Part shown: positions 23,728 to 33,361 of the stretch, in pieces
Layout: every line of letters begins with the position of its first letter
Numbering within the stretch: position 1 is the stretch's first letter
Assembly: GCA_902576395.1 (NCBI GenBank)
Contig: CACGVB010000008.1
Location: forward strand, 1-45,813
Direction of reading: 5' to 3'
Length of the DNA stretch: 45,813 nucleotides
DNA from: an uncultured Pelagibacteraceae bacterium
GTDB lineage: Bacteria > Pseudomonadota > Alphaproteobacteria > Pelagibacterales > Pelagibacteraceae
Program-made: the position numbers and the translations under genes
The notes under the pieces: generated by a model
What the model was told of the DNA's origin: nothing
Database searches by the model: none
What the model saw: the letters and a program-made list of their open reading frames with translations, nothing else

Positions 23728-24873
23728 ATGTCTATTGATTATAGTCATATTAATAAATTTTCATTATTTATTAAAAATAAAAATTATTCATTCAGTAGAG
23801 AAGAAATATTAAGTGTATTAAATAAAGAAACTATTGATAAAGCATTTAATTCTTTGTCTGGTTGGGAGAATTATGAACCTACTCCCCTACTTAAATTAAA
23901 TAAACTTTCAAAAGACCTTAATCTTAAAAATATCTTTTACAAAGATGAGTCAAAAAGGTTTGGACTTAAATCTTTTAAAGCACTCGGTGGTGCTTATGCA
24001 GTAGCGGAAGTTTCAGCTGGAAGAAAGGATGTAGTTGTTGCTACAGCAACAGCAGGAAATCATGGAAAATCAGTTGCTTGGGGAGCAAAAAGACTAGGTA
24101 TTGCATGTAAAATTTTCATAAGCGAATTTGTTAGTGAAACAAGAGCCGACGAGATGCGAAAACTTGGAGCAGAGGTGACAAGAGTAAAGGGAAATTACGA
24201 AAATTCTTTAGATGAATGCATTAAGCAATCTAAGGAAAATGGCTGGGAAATTGTACAAGATGTTGCCTGGGAAGATTATCAAAAAGTACCAAAACTAACC
24301 ATGGCTGGATATTCAGTCATGATAGAAGAAATCTCCAAACAAACTGATCATTATATTACACATATATTTTTACAGGCAGGTGTAGGTGGAATGGCCTCTG
24401 GTGTAATAGCGGGAGTTGCACGGTATTTTAAAAGAATTCCAAAAATTATTATTGTTGAACCAAAAAATGCAGACTGTGTCTTAAAAAGTATTGATGCAGG
24501 CAAACTTACTAGAGTTGAAATAAAAAAAGAGAGCATTATGGGGGGAATGTCATGTGGAGATGTATCATTAGTCCCATGGCAAATTCTTAAAAACTCAGTA
24601 AATAATTGTCTAAGTATCCCAGATGCTGACATACCATTATCAGTTGCTATGTTAGCTAAGGGATATTTTGGTGACGACAACATCGTTGCAGGAGAATGCT
24701 CAGCACCTGCTCTAATAAGTATAAATGTTAGTTGTAATAACGAACAAATTAAAAGGGATCTTGAATTAGATATGAATTCGAACGTATTATTAATTGGATG
24801 TGAAGGTGATACAGATATAAAACTTTATAACGAACTTCTATCTAAAGGATCAGAACAGTTATCAAATGGCTAA
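23728..24873 (+). CDS. PLP-dependent diaminopropionate ammonia-lyase-like enzyme (fold type II)
   Basis: A 381-residue tryptophan synthase beta-family enzyme. YEPTPLLKL, KDESKRFGLKSFKALGGAYA (PLP Lys in SFKALGG, near residue 80), the phosphate/Asn motif TATAGNHGKSVAWGAKRLG, and VGGMASGVIAG match diaminopropionate ammonia-lyase (YgeX/DpaL) better than threonine dehydratase, which lacks the RFGL-SFK pattern. Such enzymes split 2,3-diaminopropionate to pyruvate and two ammonia; related members use threonine or serine. It is 3 bases after gmaS and overlaps the photolyase gene by 8 bases. The reason for its place in a methylamine operon is not known; it would release ammonia and pyruvate from an amino acid. 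Confidence 0.72.
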   Translation: MSIDYSHINKFSLFIKNKNYSFSREEILSVLNKETIDKAFNSLSGWENYEPTPLLKLNKLSKDLNLKNIFYKDESKRFGLKSFKALGGAYAVAEVSAGRKDVVVATATAGNHGKSVAWGAKRLGIACKIFISEFVSETRADEMRKLGAEVTRVKGNYENSLDECIKQSKENGWEIVQDVAWEDYQKVPKLTMAGYSVMIEEISKQTDHYITHIFLQAGVGGMASGVIAGVARYFKRIPKIIIVEPKNADCVLKSIDAGKLTRVEIKKESIMGGMSCGDVSLVPWQILKNSVNNCLSIPDADIPLSVAMLAKGYFGDDNIVAGECSAPALISINVSCNNEQIKRDLELDMNSNVLLIGCEGDTDIKLYNELLSKGSEQLSNG

Positions 24874-26290
24874 TACAGCACTCGTTTGGATAAGAGATGA
24901 TTTTCGAATACAAAATAATGATGCGCTAACTTATGCTACAAATCAACATGATGCTGTTACCGCAGTATTTATTTTTAATAGTAATATTTTCGATCATAAA
25001 AGAGAGGCTCAAAAATGGTGGGTAAGTAAATCCCTAGAAAATTTTAAATCTGATTTAAAAAAATTAAATATTGGATTAGAAATAATTAAAGATGATGAAA
25101 TAAATTTTTTTTCTAAATTAAAATCTAATAGTAAAATATCTGTTTATTGGAATAAAGTTTATGAACCTAATGAATTAGAAAAAGATAAAAAAATTGGTAC
25201 TGATTTTTCAAAAAAAAAAATTGATTTTAAATTTTTTAAAGGAAATGTGCTTAATGAATATAATAAAATTACGAAGAATGATGGAACACCTTTTAAAGTC
25301 TACAGTCCTTTTTGGAGAAATGCAGAGCAATTTTATTTAGAAAGACTGCCTGATAAAATAAACAAAGTTAAGAAGTGTAAAAAGATAAATACATTGTTTA
25401 AAAATCAAATAAAATCTGAGGATATTCTACCTAAATCTGGTTGGTATAAGAAATTTGAAAAATATTGGGAACCTTCAGAGCAAAAAGCCCATGAAAATTT
25501 AGATAATTTTGTCAACAAAAGCATACTTAATTATGGTGTTGATCGTGATTTTCCATCAATTAAGGGCACGTCATTACTTTCTCCATATATTAGAAATGGA
25601 CAAATAAATGTTGGGGATATTTGGCAAAAATGCAAAAAACTAAAATCAAATAATGTGAGTATAAAAAAATATACCAATGAGATTGGTTGGAGAGAGTTTT
25701 CACATAGTCTAATAAATTACTTTCCACAAATGCTTAAAGGAAACTTAAGAAAAGAATTTGATAAATTTCCATGGGTAAATAATTCTAAATTTTTAAATGC
25801 ATGGAAGAAAGGTATGACAGGCTATCCAATTGTTGATGCTGGAATGAGAGAATTATACGAAACGGGATGGATGCATAATAGAATTAGAATGGTCGTTGGA
25901 TCTTTTCTAGTGAAGCATTTAAGAATTAACTGGAAAGAAGGAGAAAAATATTTCAGAAATTGTCTTCTTGATTTCAATGAAGCAAACAATGTTGCACAAT
26001 GGCAATGGGTAGCTGGATGTGGTGCAGATGCGGCACCATATTTTAGAATTTTCAACCCTATTTTACAGGGTGAAAAATTTGATAAGCAGGGAGATTATGT
26101 AAAAAAATGGGTTCCTGAATTATCAAAAGTTCCACCAAAATTTATTCATAAACCATGGGAAATGGAAAAAAAATATCAAGAAGCAATTAATACTATCATA
26201 GGCTCTAGCTATCCAATGCCAATTGTTATTCATGAGAAAGCTAGGGCTGAAGCTTTGAGTGCTTTTCAATCAATTAAGAAAAAAAATTAG
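24866..26290 (+). CDS. phrB: Deoxyribodipyrimidine (CPD) photolyase
   Basis: Light-driven repair of UV-induced cyclobutane pyrimidine dimers. 474 residues, full length for class I. N-terminal Rossmann antenna domain with WIRDDFRIQNNDAL; C-terminal FAD domain with WREFSHSLINYFP near residue 271, the highly conserved GYPIVDAGMRELYETGWMHNR near 319-339, and the AQWQWVAGCGADAAPYFRIFNP block near 374-395 carrying the Trp residues of the electron-transfer chain. Its ATG lies within the end of the preceding PLP-enzyme gene, so it is translated as part of the gmaS operon, and it converges on yjbQ with stop codons overlapping by 4 bases. Confidence 0.9.
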   Translation: MANTALVWIRDDFRIQNNDALTYATNQHDAVTAVFIFNSNIFDHKREAQKWWVSKSLENFKSDLKKLNIGLEIIKDDEINFFSKLKSNSKISVYWNKVYEPNELEKDKKIGTDFSKKKIDFKFFKGNVLNEYNKITKNDGTPFKVYSPFWRNAEQFYLERLPDKINKVKKCKKINTLFKNQIKSEDILPKSGWYKKFEKYWEPSEQKAHENLDNFVNKSILNYGVDRDFPSIKGTSLLSPYIRNGQINVGDIWQKCKKLKSNNVSIKKYTNEIGWREFSHSLINYFPQMLKGNLRKEFDKFPWVNNSKFLNAWKKGMTGYPIVDAGMRELYETGWMHNRIRMVVGSFLVKHLRINWKEGEKYFRNCLLDFNEANNVAQWQWVAGCGADAAPYFRIFNPILQGEKFDKQGDYVKKWVPELSKVPPKFIHKPWEMEKKYQEAINTIIGSSYPMPIVIHEKARAEALSAFQSIKKKN

Positions 26291-26706
26291 TCTCCAATAT
26301 AATGATGAATTACAGTTCTTGTTGTTTTATCTAACCTGTGTTCAAACAAATATATACCTTGCCAAGTTCCTAGCAGTAATTCGCTATCTTTTATACTTAA
26401 GGAGATTTGATTATTGGTTAATGCAGATTTGATATGGGCTGGCATATCATCTTTTCCCTCAGTTGTATGAACATACAACTTGTTGTCCATGGGTACCAAT
26501 TTATCAAAATAATTAATTAAATCTTTTTGTACATCTGGGTCAGCATTTTCTTGGACAATTAGTGAGGCACTAGTGTGTTGGATGCTGAGATTAATGATTC
26601 CATTTTTAAAGTTATTATTATTAATCCATTCAATTGTTTTATCAGTAAACTCATACAGTTTTTGACCATTTGTATTAATTTCTAGATTGTAAAATACTTG
26701 TTTCAT
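26287..26706 (-). CDS. yjbQ: YjbQ/UPF0047 family protein
   Basis: A 139-residue member of the UPF0047 beta-fold family, matching in length and in the hallmark patterns: IQHTSASLIVQENADPDV near residue 43, HTTEGKDDMPAHIKSAL near 80, and LGTWQGIYLFEHR near the C terminus. E. coli YjbQ has weak thiamine phosphate synthase activity, but the main role of the family is unsettled; the conserved His and Glu suggest metal or phosphate binding. Last gene of the csaA-to-yjbQ minus-strand run, 3 bases after zapE. Confidence 0.85.
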   Translation of the reverse strand: MKQVFYNLEINTNGQKLYEFTDKTIEWINNNNFKNGIINLSIQHTSASLIVQENADPDVQKDLINYFDKLVPMDNKLYVHTTEGKDDMPAHIKSALTNNQISLSIKDSELLLGTWQGIYLFEHRLDKTTRTVIHHYIGD

Positions 26707-26709
26707 ATA

Positions 26710-27762
26710 TTAATTAAAATTTTGTGATGTTAGTTCATGCAATCGACTAACTGTTCTTTTGAAAGGCTTTTTCATACTATTAATGGATTCGAGTGAATTT
26801 AATTCAACTTCTGATTTGATCATCAATGGTATTTTTTTTTCATAAATAATATCGATAAAAGTAATAAACCTTTGTTGCTGGTTAGAATTACTTTCATTAA
26901 AGTTAGGTAGATTTTCAATAAAAATAAAGTCGCTTTCGCTCGCAATTTTAATGTAGTCCTCGGATCCAAGATTTCTATTACAAATTTCGTCAAAAGAAAC
27001 CTTAAGAACTCCTTCATGAAAGTTATCAAATACTAATTTACGACCCTTCACATCTAATATTTTAGTGGTTTGTTTTTTATTCTTTGTAGCTTTTCTAAAA
27101 GATTTATTAAACTTAAAATTAGATGAATTATCTATTGGTGATAAAAATCGACTTAAATTTGAATTTTTTGTAGCTCTATAATCTTCTTCAATATTAAGTT
27201 CTAATTCAAAGCAATTATTTTTTAGAATATTTAAAAAAGGGATGAATTGATCTCTCTGTAATCCATTTTTATATAAATCTTTAATATTTGTATTTGAGGA
27301 AAAAATAACTTTTATATTTTCATTAAATATTCTTTCAAATAATTTACCTAAGATCATAGCATCAACAATATTTGTTACTTGAAATTCATCAAAATATAAT
27401 ATTTTTGTACTGTCACTTAAATTTTTAACAAATTTTTCTAACCCTTTATCATTTCCTTTTTTTTTATTTTCAAATATAAAATCATGAAATTCAACCATAA
27501 ACTCGTTAAAGTGTAATCTTGATTTTTTTTCTTTTAAACTTTCAAAAAAAAAATTTAAAATCATAGTTTTACCTACACCTACATCGCCTACTAAATAAAA
27601 GCCTAATTTATTTTTTTTATCTTTGAATAGTTTCTTAATAAATGACTGACCGAAATTAAGATTGTAATATTCACTTAATTTTTGGACTATTTTTATTTGA
27701 TTTTCGTTTATTTCTAAGTCCTTATCTTTGCAGTGTTTAAGATAAGATTTTTTCAAACTCAT
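26710..27762 (-). CDS. zapE: AFG1/ZapE-family AAA+ ATPase
   Basis: A 350-residue P-loop ATPase of the AFG1/ZapE family, linked in bacteria to cell division under stress and in mitochondria to quality control of respiratory proteins. Walker A GDVGVGKT is near residue 59, Walker B LYFDEFQVTN near 115 with the family-specific IVDAMILGKLF just after, sensor region VIFSSNTNIKDLYKNGLQRDQFIPF near 150-175, and EEDYR. The C-terminal part has the typical FDEICNRNLGSEDYIKIA and FIFIENLP strings. The ATG overlaps the stop of the cupin-like gene (ATGA). Confidence 0.88.
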   Translation of the reverse strand: MSLKKSYLKHCKDKDLEINENQIKIVQKLSEYYNLNFGQSFIKKLFKDKKNKLGFYLVGDVGVGKTMILNFFFESLKEKKSRLHFNEFMVEFHDFIFENKKKGNDKGLEKFVKNLSDSTKILYFDEFQVTNIVDAMILGKLFERIFNENIKVIFSSNTNIKDLYKNGLQRDQFIPFLNILKNNCFELELNIEEDYRATKNSNLSRFLSPIDNSSNFKFNKSFRKATKNKKQTTKILDVKGRKLVFDNFHEGVLKVSFDEICNRNLGSEDYIKIASESDFIFIENLPNFNESNSNQQQRFITFIDIIYEKKIPLMIKSEVELNSLESINSMKKPFKRTVSRLHELTSQNFN

Positions 27763-28187
27763 TTTTTTGTTTTAAAATCTATTCCATATTCTGATCTTGG
27801 TCCTTTTCTCAATCCATATGGGCCTGCTAAAAAAATTGTCATTGGTTTAGTTCCTGGCTTTAAGTCTACTCTGTGAAAATTATTAGCAGATCTAAACCCT
27901 ATATATCCAGGTGCTCGCCACACTTTTCCTGTTTTTAATGTTTCCCAATATCCTCCTCTTAAAATGATTGTGATGTAAGGAAATAAATGGTTATGGACTC
28001 CATCACCATGATCATCGTCTAACATTTCATGGATTAGTATGTTAAATGGAAACCACTTTGGTCTATGTCTGAATAGAACATAATACCTATTCATCCAAGG
28101 TTTTGCTTTTTCGAATTCTGGGTGTGATGGACCTCGGTCAAATACTACTTTTTTTCTACCAAGTTTTTCTAAAATCTTTAAAAACAT
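27759..28187 (-). CDS. Cupin-like small protein
   Basis: A 142-residue soluble protein with a single beta-barrel pattern of the cupin type: HEMLDDDHGDGVHNHLFPYITIILRGGYWE supplies several His plus Asp that could bind a metal (H-D-x-G-x-x-N-H), followed by a second segment IGFRSANNFHRVDLKPGTKPMTIFLAGP that resembles cupin motif 2. The family appears in marine bacteria as unnamed protein; no specific substrate is evident. It overlaps bamB by 1 base upstream and zapE by 4 bases downstream, so it is tightly co-translated with an outer-membrane assembly gene and an ATPase. Confidence 0.65.
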   Translation of the reverse strand: MFLKILEKLGRKKVVFDRGPSHPEFEKAKPWMNRYYVLFRHRPKWFPFNILIHEMLDDDHGDGVHNHLFPYITIILRGGYWETLKTGKVWRAPGYIGFRSANNFHRVDLKPGTKPMTIFLAGPYGLRKGPRSEYGIDFKTKK

Positions 28188-29458
28188 TATTTTGTTCTGG
28201 CTATAGCATTGTCTTTTATCAAATACATACTGTTCTTAAATACATAGGGTCTTGAAATTTTTGATCCATGTATTTTTGTAATCTTTTCTTGTAAACCAGT
28301 TATTGAATTAATTGTTAATAATCTTCCATTATTTAATGAGACAAATATCTTGTATTTTCCATGTATAAATCCTGTTGGTTTTATATCTCTTCTATTTTTA
28401 AAATTTGTCAAAATATCTGTAATTCTTAAAATATTGCCAGTTCTATCATCTATTACAAAAAGGTACCCTTCATTAGAAACTGTAAAGATTAAACTTTCGA
28501 TTATAGTTGGTCTTAAACTAGAATTTATCGATTGCGTCCATTTAATTATTCCTGTTCTTGCATCTATTGCAAAAAACTCATTTTTGTTATTTGAAAAATA
28601 GATTGTATTATTTTCAAAAACTAAGTCTGAATTTTCTAAGCTAAATGCGTCTTGATATATCAAACTACTTTGTGTTGGTGTTTGCCAAACTAAACTTCCA
28701 TTATTTACATCTAGTGCTGTTACATCTCCTAAGTTATTTATAAAAAAAACAATTTCATCCTTTAAAATTATTGAGAGTTTTTTTTGTGATTTTATAAAAG
28801 AATTGTCTGTTTTAAAATTCCATAATTCCTTTCCATCCTTAATAGATATGGCTCTAATAATGTTATCGAAATCTATTGTTAAAAATTTATCTTTATAAAC
28901 TTTGATATCAGAATTAAAGGATGATGAACTGTATTTTGACCAAATAACTTTTCCATTATTTAAATCAATTGAATACATTTTTGACAAATTATCATTTACA
29001 ATCAAACGATTACCAGCTTGAGCAAAATATAAAATAGGATTAAGTTTCTTTTCTTTTTTATTATAATTATTAATCTCCCATATTTTCTTAAGGTCTTCAC
29101 TTAACTTGATAACCGAACCTTTTCCATTGAAAAAAATAACATTTTCGTTATCTGTAAAAAATAATTGAGGCTGATTTGAGTCAAATTTTTTAATTTTATT
29201 TATTTTGTATGTTAAAAATTTATCAAAATTAGAGTCAAAATTAATATTGCCATTACTATTGCTGTTATTTTTTTGAAAAGGTTTTATTTTAAAAGTATTT
29301 AATTTCTTAATCTTTAATTGTTGATTGAATTCTTTTTCAATGGGTTCATTTTTTTTAAAAATATCTATTAATTTCTCATTATCGACTTCATCCTTTTTAG
29401 AGAAACTACAATTTGATAAAAATATTAAAATAATTATATATTTAATAGCTTTATTCAC
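28187..29458 (-). CDS. bamB: Outer-membrane assembly lipoprotein BamB (PQQ-like beta-propeller)
   Basis: Lipoprotein subunit of the BAM complex that folds outer-membrane beta-barrel proteins. A lipobox (LIFLSNC, Cys near residue 17) ends the signal peptide; a Lys/Asn-rich linker leads into a propeller of about seven blades, seen as repeated G-x-x-x-W endings: GKVIWSKY, GKELWNFK, GSLVWQTP, GIIKWTQS and DDRTGNIL. 423 residues, near the normal 390. It follows the YfgM-like gene with an 8-base overlap, the usual yfgM-bamB order; the der GTPase gene that often follows is replaced here by the cupin-like gene. Confidence 0.85.
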   Translation of the reverse strand: MNKAIKYIIILIFLSNCSFSKKDEVDNEKLIDIFKKNEPIEKEFNQQLKIKKLNTFKIKPFQKNNSNSNGNINFDSNFDKFLTYKINKIKKFDSNQPQLFFTDNENVIFFNGKGSVIKLSEDLKKIWEINNYNKKEKKLNPILYFAQAGNRLIVNDNLSKMYSIDLNNGKVIWSKYSSSSFNSDIKVYKDKFLTIDFDNIIRAISIKDGKELWNFKTDNSFIKSQKKLSIILKDEIVFFINNLGDVTALDVNNGSLVWQTPTQSSLIYQDAFSLENSDLVFENNTIYFSNNKNEFFAIDARTGIIKWTQSINSSLRPTIIESLIFTVSNEGYLFVIDDRTGNILRITDILTNFKNRRDIKPTGFIHGKYKIFVSLNNGRLLTINSITGLQEKITKIHGSKISRPYVFKNSMYLIKDNAIARTK

Positions 29459-30095
29459 TGAAATCTGATCGTAACCTTCTTTGGACTTCTAATTTAACTT
29501 TTGGACTAACATTTTCCATTTCTGCTATTTGATTAAAGAATTCTTTTGATTTCTGCTTTTGGTTTTTTGATAAATAAAACTCAGCCATAAGATATAATGC
29601 TTGTGGTTTCCAGAGACTGTCTGATTTTATTACTGGATTAAGTATATTTAATAATTCATTTTCTTTTGCAAAGTCTGAATTAAATAGACCTTTTTTGTAT
29701 ATTGTTAAGTTTTTAATTTCTTTCCCAAGAGATACATCATTTATAAGAAGATCAAAATATGAATTTATTTCATCACTAGACGTTATTAAATCATTATCTA
29801 ATAAGAAAAAGAAAGCTAATGGAGAATAGGTTTTATCTTTAACATTTATGATTTCTATCAAATTATTATTTATATTATCTTTTTTACCTGTCTCAAAATT
29901 TGTAACAATTGAATTGAATTTATTTGCTAACTTTTCTTTACTGCTAGACTTGAACTCTTGATAGCCAAAAAAAGTAATCAATATCAAAATAATTAATATT
30001 AACAAAGTTATTAATTGTTTTCTTTTTGATATTAAAAAGTTTTTTAATTTTTCAACTCTTGTATTTGTATTAATAATTTCTATTTCTTCATCCAT
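29451..30095 (-). CDS. YfgM-like membrane-anchored TPR protein
   Basis: A 214-residue protein with an N-terminal basic segment, one membrane helix (about residues 28-47, LITLLILIILILITFFGYQEF) and a periplasmic helical region of TPR type (SLWKPQALYLMAEFYLSKNQKQKSKEFFNQI). This layout and its place directly before bamB identify it as the YfgM/tetratricopeptide partner that works with the Sec translocon and periplasmic chaperones. It overlaps acnA by 8 bases upstream and bamB by 8 bases downstream. Sequence conservation in this family is low, so the call leans on synteny. Confidence 0.7.
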   Translation of the reverse strand: MDEEIEIINTNTRVEKLKNFLISKRKQLITLLILIILILITFFGYQEFKSSSKEKLANKFNSIVTNFETGKKDNINNNLIEIINVKDKTYSPLAFFFLLDNDLITSSDEINSYFDLLINDVSLGKEIKNLTIYKKGLFNSDFAKENELLNILNPVIKSDSLWKPQALYLMAEFYLSKNQKQKSKEFFNQIAEMENVSPKVKLEVQRRLRSDFSE

Positions 30096-32763
30096 TAATC
30101 ATATTCCTTAGAACAAATTGTAGAATACCACCGTTCTTGTAGTATTCTAATTCATTTTTAGTGTCTATTCTGCATAACATTTTAATTTTTTTTATGTCCC
30201 CTGTTGCATATTTAATTTCAACTTCTAAATGATCGCCAGGATTAATTCCTTTCTCAAGACCTAATACTGAAATTAATTCTGACCCTCTTAGGTTTAAATT
30301 CTGTCTATTCATATTTTCTACAAACTGCAAAGGTAAAACTCCCATACCTATAAGATTAGATCTGTGTATTCTTTCAAAGCTTTCTGCAATCACAGCTTTT
30401 ATACCTAATAATTTTGTTCCTTTTGCAGCCCAATCTCTTGAAGAACCAGTTCCATATTCTTTTCCACCAAATACTACTAAATCTGTTCCTCTTTTTTTGT
30501 ATTCAACAACAGCATCATAAATAGGCATTACTTTTTCTTCAGGATATAATTTAGTGAAACCTCCCTCTGTACCTGGAGCCATTTCATTTTTAATTCTAAT
30601 ATTGGCAAATGTTCCTCTCATCATTACCTCATGATTTCCTCTTCTTGCACCATAAGAATTATAATCTTTGGGTAAAACTTGATGCTTCATAAAATAATTT
30701 CCTGTTGGGCTTTCTTTTTGAATACTCCCAGCTGGCGATATATGGTCTGTTGTTACCATATCCCCTAGAATTAATAATGGTCTTGCATCTTTTATTTCCT
30801 TAAAACCTTCTGGTTCATCAGGTAAATTTTCAAAAAATGGTGGTTTTTTTACATAGGTAGAATTTTCTTCCCAATTATAAATACTTCCTTTGTCCACTTT
30901 AATTTTTTGCCATTGTTCCGGTCCTTCAGAGACATTTGAATATCTGTTCACAAACATTTCTGGGTTTAAAGATTGTTTAAGAGTATCTTCAATCTCTTTA
31001 TTTGAAGGCCAAATATCTTTTAGGTAAACATCTTGTCCTTTTTTATCTTTTCCTAACGGATCTTTATATAAATCCATTCTCATAGATCCTGCGATTGCAT
31101 AAGCTACTACTAGAGGAGGTGAAGCTAAATAATTTGCTTTTACTAAAGGAGAAATTCTTCCTTCAAAATTTCTATTTCCAGACAAAACTGAAACTGCGTA
31201 TAAATTATTTTCTTTAACAGCATCAGTAATATTATCTGGCAAGGGTCCAGAATTACCAATACAAGTAGTACAACCATAACCAACTAAATTAAAACCTAAT
31301 TCATCTAAATATTTGCTTAAACCAGCTTTATCTAAATAGTCAGTAACAACTTGTGATCCAGGTGCTAAAGAGGTTTTAACCCAAGGTTTAACAGTTAAAC
31401 CTTTTTCGATTGCATTTTTGGCTAACAGTCCTGCACCAATTAATACATTTGGATTGGAGGTATTTGTGCATGATGTAATAGCTGCTATTAATATATCTCC
31501 ATCTTTTATCTCAAAATCTGTGTCTTTAACTTTTGCTATTGTTGGCTCAGTTTTTTTACAAACATCTTCAAAAACTTTTATAAAATTTTTTGATGCTTCT
31601 GTTAAAAGAACTTTGTCTTGTGGTCTTTTTGGTCCAGAAATTGTTGGAACTACTGTAGACATATCTAGAGATAAAGTATCAGTGAATACAATATCATCAC
31701 TTGCCCATAAATTTTGTTCTTTTGCGTATTTTTCTACAATTTGAATATTTTCATTTGATCTTCCTGAAAATTCTAAATATTTTAAAGTTTCATCATCTAT
31801 TGGAAAAAATCCACAGGTAGCGCCATACTCAGGTGCCATGTTTGCAATAGTTGCTCTATCAGCAAGTGTTAGGTTTTTTAGACCTTCTCCATAAAATTCT
31901 ACAAATTTACCAACAACACCTTTATCTCTTAACATTTTAACTACTGTTAAAACTAGATCGGTAGCAGTTGTACCTTCGGGTAGCTTATTTTTCATTTCAA
32001 ATCCAACTACTTCTGGTATCAACATTGATATAGGTTGTCCCAGCATACCAGCTTCTGCCTCAATTCCTCCAACACCCCAGCCTAACACTGATAACCCATT
32101 AACCATTGTAGTATGGCTATCAGTGCCAACTAGCGTATCTGGAAATAAGTACTCTTTATCCTCAAATTTTTCATTCCAAACTACTTTTGATAAGTATTCT
32201 AAATTTACTTGGTGGCAAATTCCTGTACCTGGAGGAACAATTCTAAAATTATTAAAAGCTTGCTGTCCCCATTTTAAAAAAGAATATCTCTCAAAGTTTC
32301 TATCAAACTCAATATCAACATTCTCTTTTAATGAATTCTTTGTTGCAAACTTATCCACTTGAACTGAATGGTCGATCACTAGATCAACCGAAGAAAGAGG
32401 GTTAATGGTATTTGGATCTTTATTCTTTTCCTTAACTGTATCCCTCATTGCAGCAAGATCAGCTACAGCTGGTATACCTGTATAATCTTGCAAAAGCACT
32501 CTTGCAGGTCTATATGCAATTTCTGTTTTGGAATTTTTTGAATTTAACCAATCTTTAATCGCCAAAATTTGTTCTTTATTAACTGTCACATTGTCTTCAT
32601 ATCTAAGAAGATTTTCAAGTAAGACTTTTAATGATTTTGGTAATTTATTTATGCCTTCCAAACCATTTTTCTCAGCTTCTTTTAGTGAATAATATGAATA
32701 ATTTTTTCCATTTACTGAAATTTCTTTTAGACATTTAAATGAATTTTGATTTCCTGGTTTCAT
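30088..32763 (-). CDS. acnA: Aconitate hydratase A
   Basis: TCA-cycle enzyme interconverting citrate and isocitrate through a 4Fe-4S cluster. 891 residues, full length for AcnA/IRP1-type aconitase. Cluster ligands are visible in AITSCTNTSNP (Cys near 434) and GYGCTTCIGNSG (two Cys near 500). Substrate-binding segments include YRPARVLLQDYTGIPA, VGTDSHTTMVNGL and, in the C-terminal swivel domain, FGGKEYGTGSSRDWAAKG. Fifth base after lysE's stop region; overlaps the YfgM-like gene by 8 bases. Confidence 0.95.
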   Translation of the reverse strand: MKPGNQNSFKCLKEISVNGKNYSYYSLKEAEKNGLEGINKLPKSLKVLLENLLRYEDNVTVNKEQILAIKDWLNSKNSKTEIAYRPARVLLQDYTGIPAVADLAAMRDTVKEKNKDPNTINPLSSVDLVIDHSVQVDKFATKNSLKENVDIEFDRNFERYSFLKWGQQAFNNFRIVPPGTGICHQVNLEYLSKVVWNEKFEDKEYLFPDTLVGTDSHTTMVNGLSVLGWGVGGIEAEAGMLGQPISMLIPEVVGFEMKNKLPEGTTATDLVLTVVKMLRDKGVVGKFVEFYGEGLKNLTLADRATIANMAPEYGATCGFFPIDDETLKYLEFSGRSNENIQIVEKYAKEQNLWASDDIVFTDTLSLDMSTVVPTISGPKRPQDKVLLTEASKNFIKVFEDVCKKTEPTIAKVKDTDFEIKDGDILIAAITSCTNTSNPNVLIGAGLLAKNAIEKGLTVKPWVKTSLAPGSQVVTDYLDKAGLSKYLDELGFNLVGYGCTTCIGNSGPLPDNITDAVKENNLYAVSVLSGNRNFEGRISPLVKANYLASPPLVVAYAIAGSMRMDLYKDPLGKDKKGQDVYLKDIWPSNKEIEDTLKQSLNPEMFVNRYSNVSEGPEQWQKIKVDKGSIYNWEENSTYVKKPPFFENLPDEPEGFKEIKDARPLLILGDMVTTDHISPAGSIQKESPTGNYFMKHQVLPKDYNSYGARRGNHEVMMRGTFANIRIKNEMAPGTEGGFTKLYPEEKVMPIYDAVVEYKKRGTDLVVFGGKEYGTGSSRDWAAKGTKLLGIKAVIAESFERIHRSNLIGMGVLPLQFVENMNRQNLNLRGSELISVLGLEKGINPGDHLEVEIKYATGDIKKIKMLCRIDTKNELEYYKNGGILQFVLRNMING

Positions 32764-32768
32764 ATTTT

Positions 32769-33359
32769 TTAGTAATAAAAAGTTGCTATACAGCTTAATA
32801 AGAGTGCCGACATAACATAATTAAACCATTTAATAAATTTCTCATTTGTCGCGAATTTCCTCATAAATTTTCCAATTATAGTCCAAAAAATAATACTAAT
32901 AACTGCAAACAAAAAGGCAATGCTTAATAACCAAATTGAATATGAAATAAAGTTTCCACCAGACTCTACATAGGTAGAAACTGCAATTATAGCTACAATT
33001 ACTCCTTTAGGGTTTAGAAATTGATATAGAAATGTTTCAACAAAATTTACTGGTTTTAAATTATCACTTTCACTTGATGATTTTGAAAATGATATTTTAT
33101 AAGACAAATATATTAAAAAGATTGTACCCGTTATTATTAAACCTTTTTGGAGTATTGGATAAAGCTTAAATATATTTATTAAACCAAAGTTAATTACTGC
33201 TAACATAAATGTGAATCCAAAAATTACCCCCAACATCAAAGGAATAGTTTTTTTAAAACCGTGATTAAATCCAGAGTGAGAGGCAACAATATTATTTGGT
33301 CCTGGAGAACAGCTCGTAACAAACATAAACAAACATAGAGACAGTAATTCGGGGTGCAT
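32769..33359 (-). CDS. LysE/RhtB-family amino acid exporter
   Basis: A 196-residue inner-membrane protein with about six hydrophobic helices. The family signature is at the N terminus: SCSPGPNNIVASHSGFNHGFKKTIPLMLGVIFG (residues 16-48). A second marker, FLYQFLNPKGVIVAI, occurs near residue 110. Members export lysine, threonine, homoserine lactones or other small amino compounds; the substrate is not predictable here. It sits 2 bases after csaA and 5 bases before acnA, in the housekeeping run. Confidence 0.85.
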   Translation of the reverse strand: MHPELLSLCLFMFVTSCSPGPNNIVASHSGFNHGFKKTIPLMLGVIFGFTFMLAVINFGLINIFKLYPILQKGLIITGTIFLIYLSYKISFSKSSSESDNLKPVNFVETFLYQFLNPKGVIVAIIAVSTYVESGGNFISYSIWLLSIAFLFAVISIIFWTIIGKFMRKFATNEKFIKWFNYVMSALLLSCIATFYY

Positions 33360-33361
33360 GT

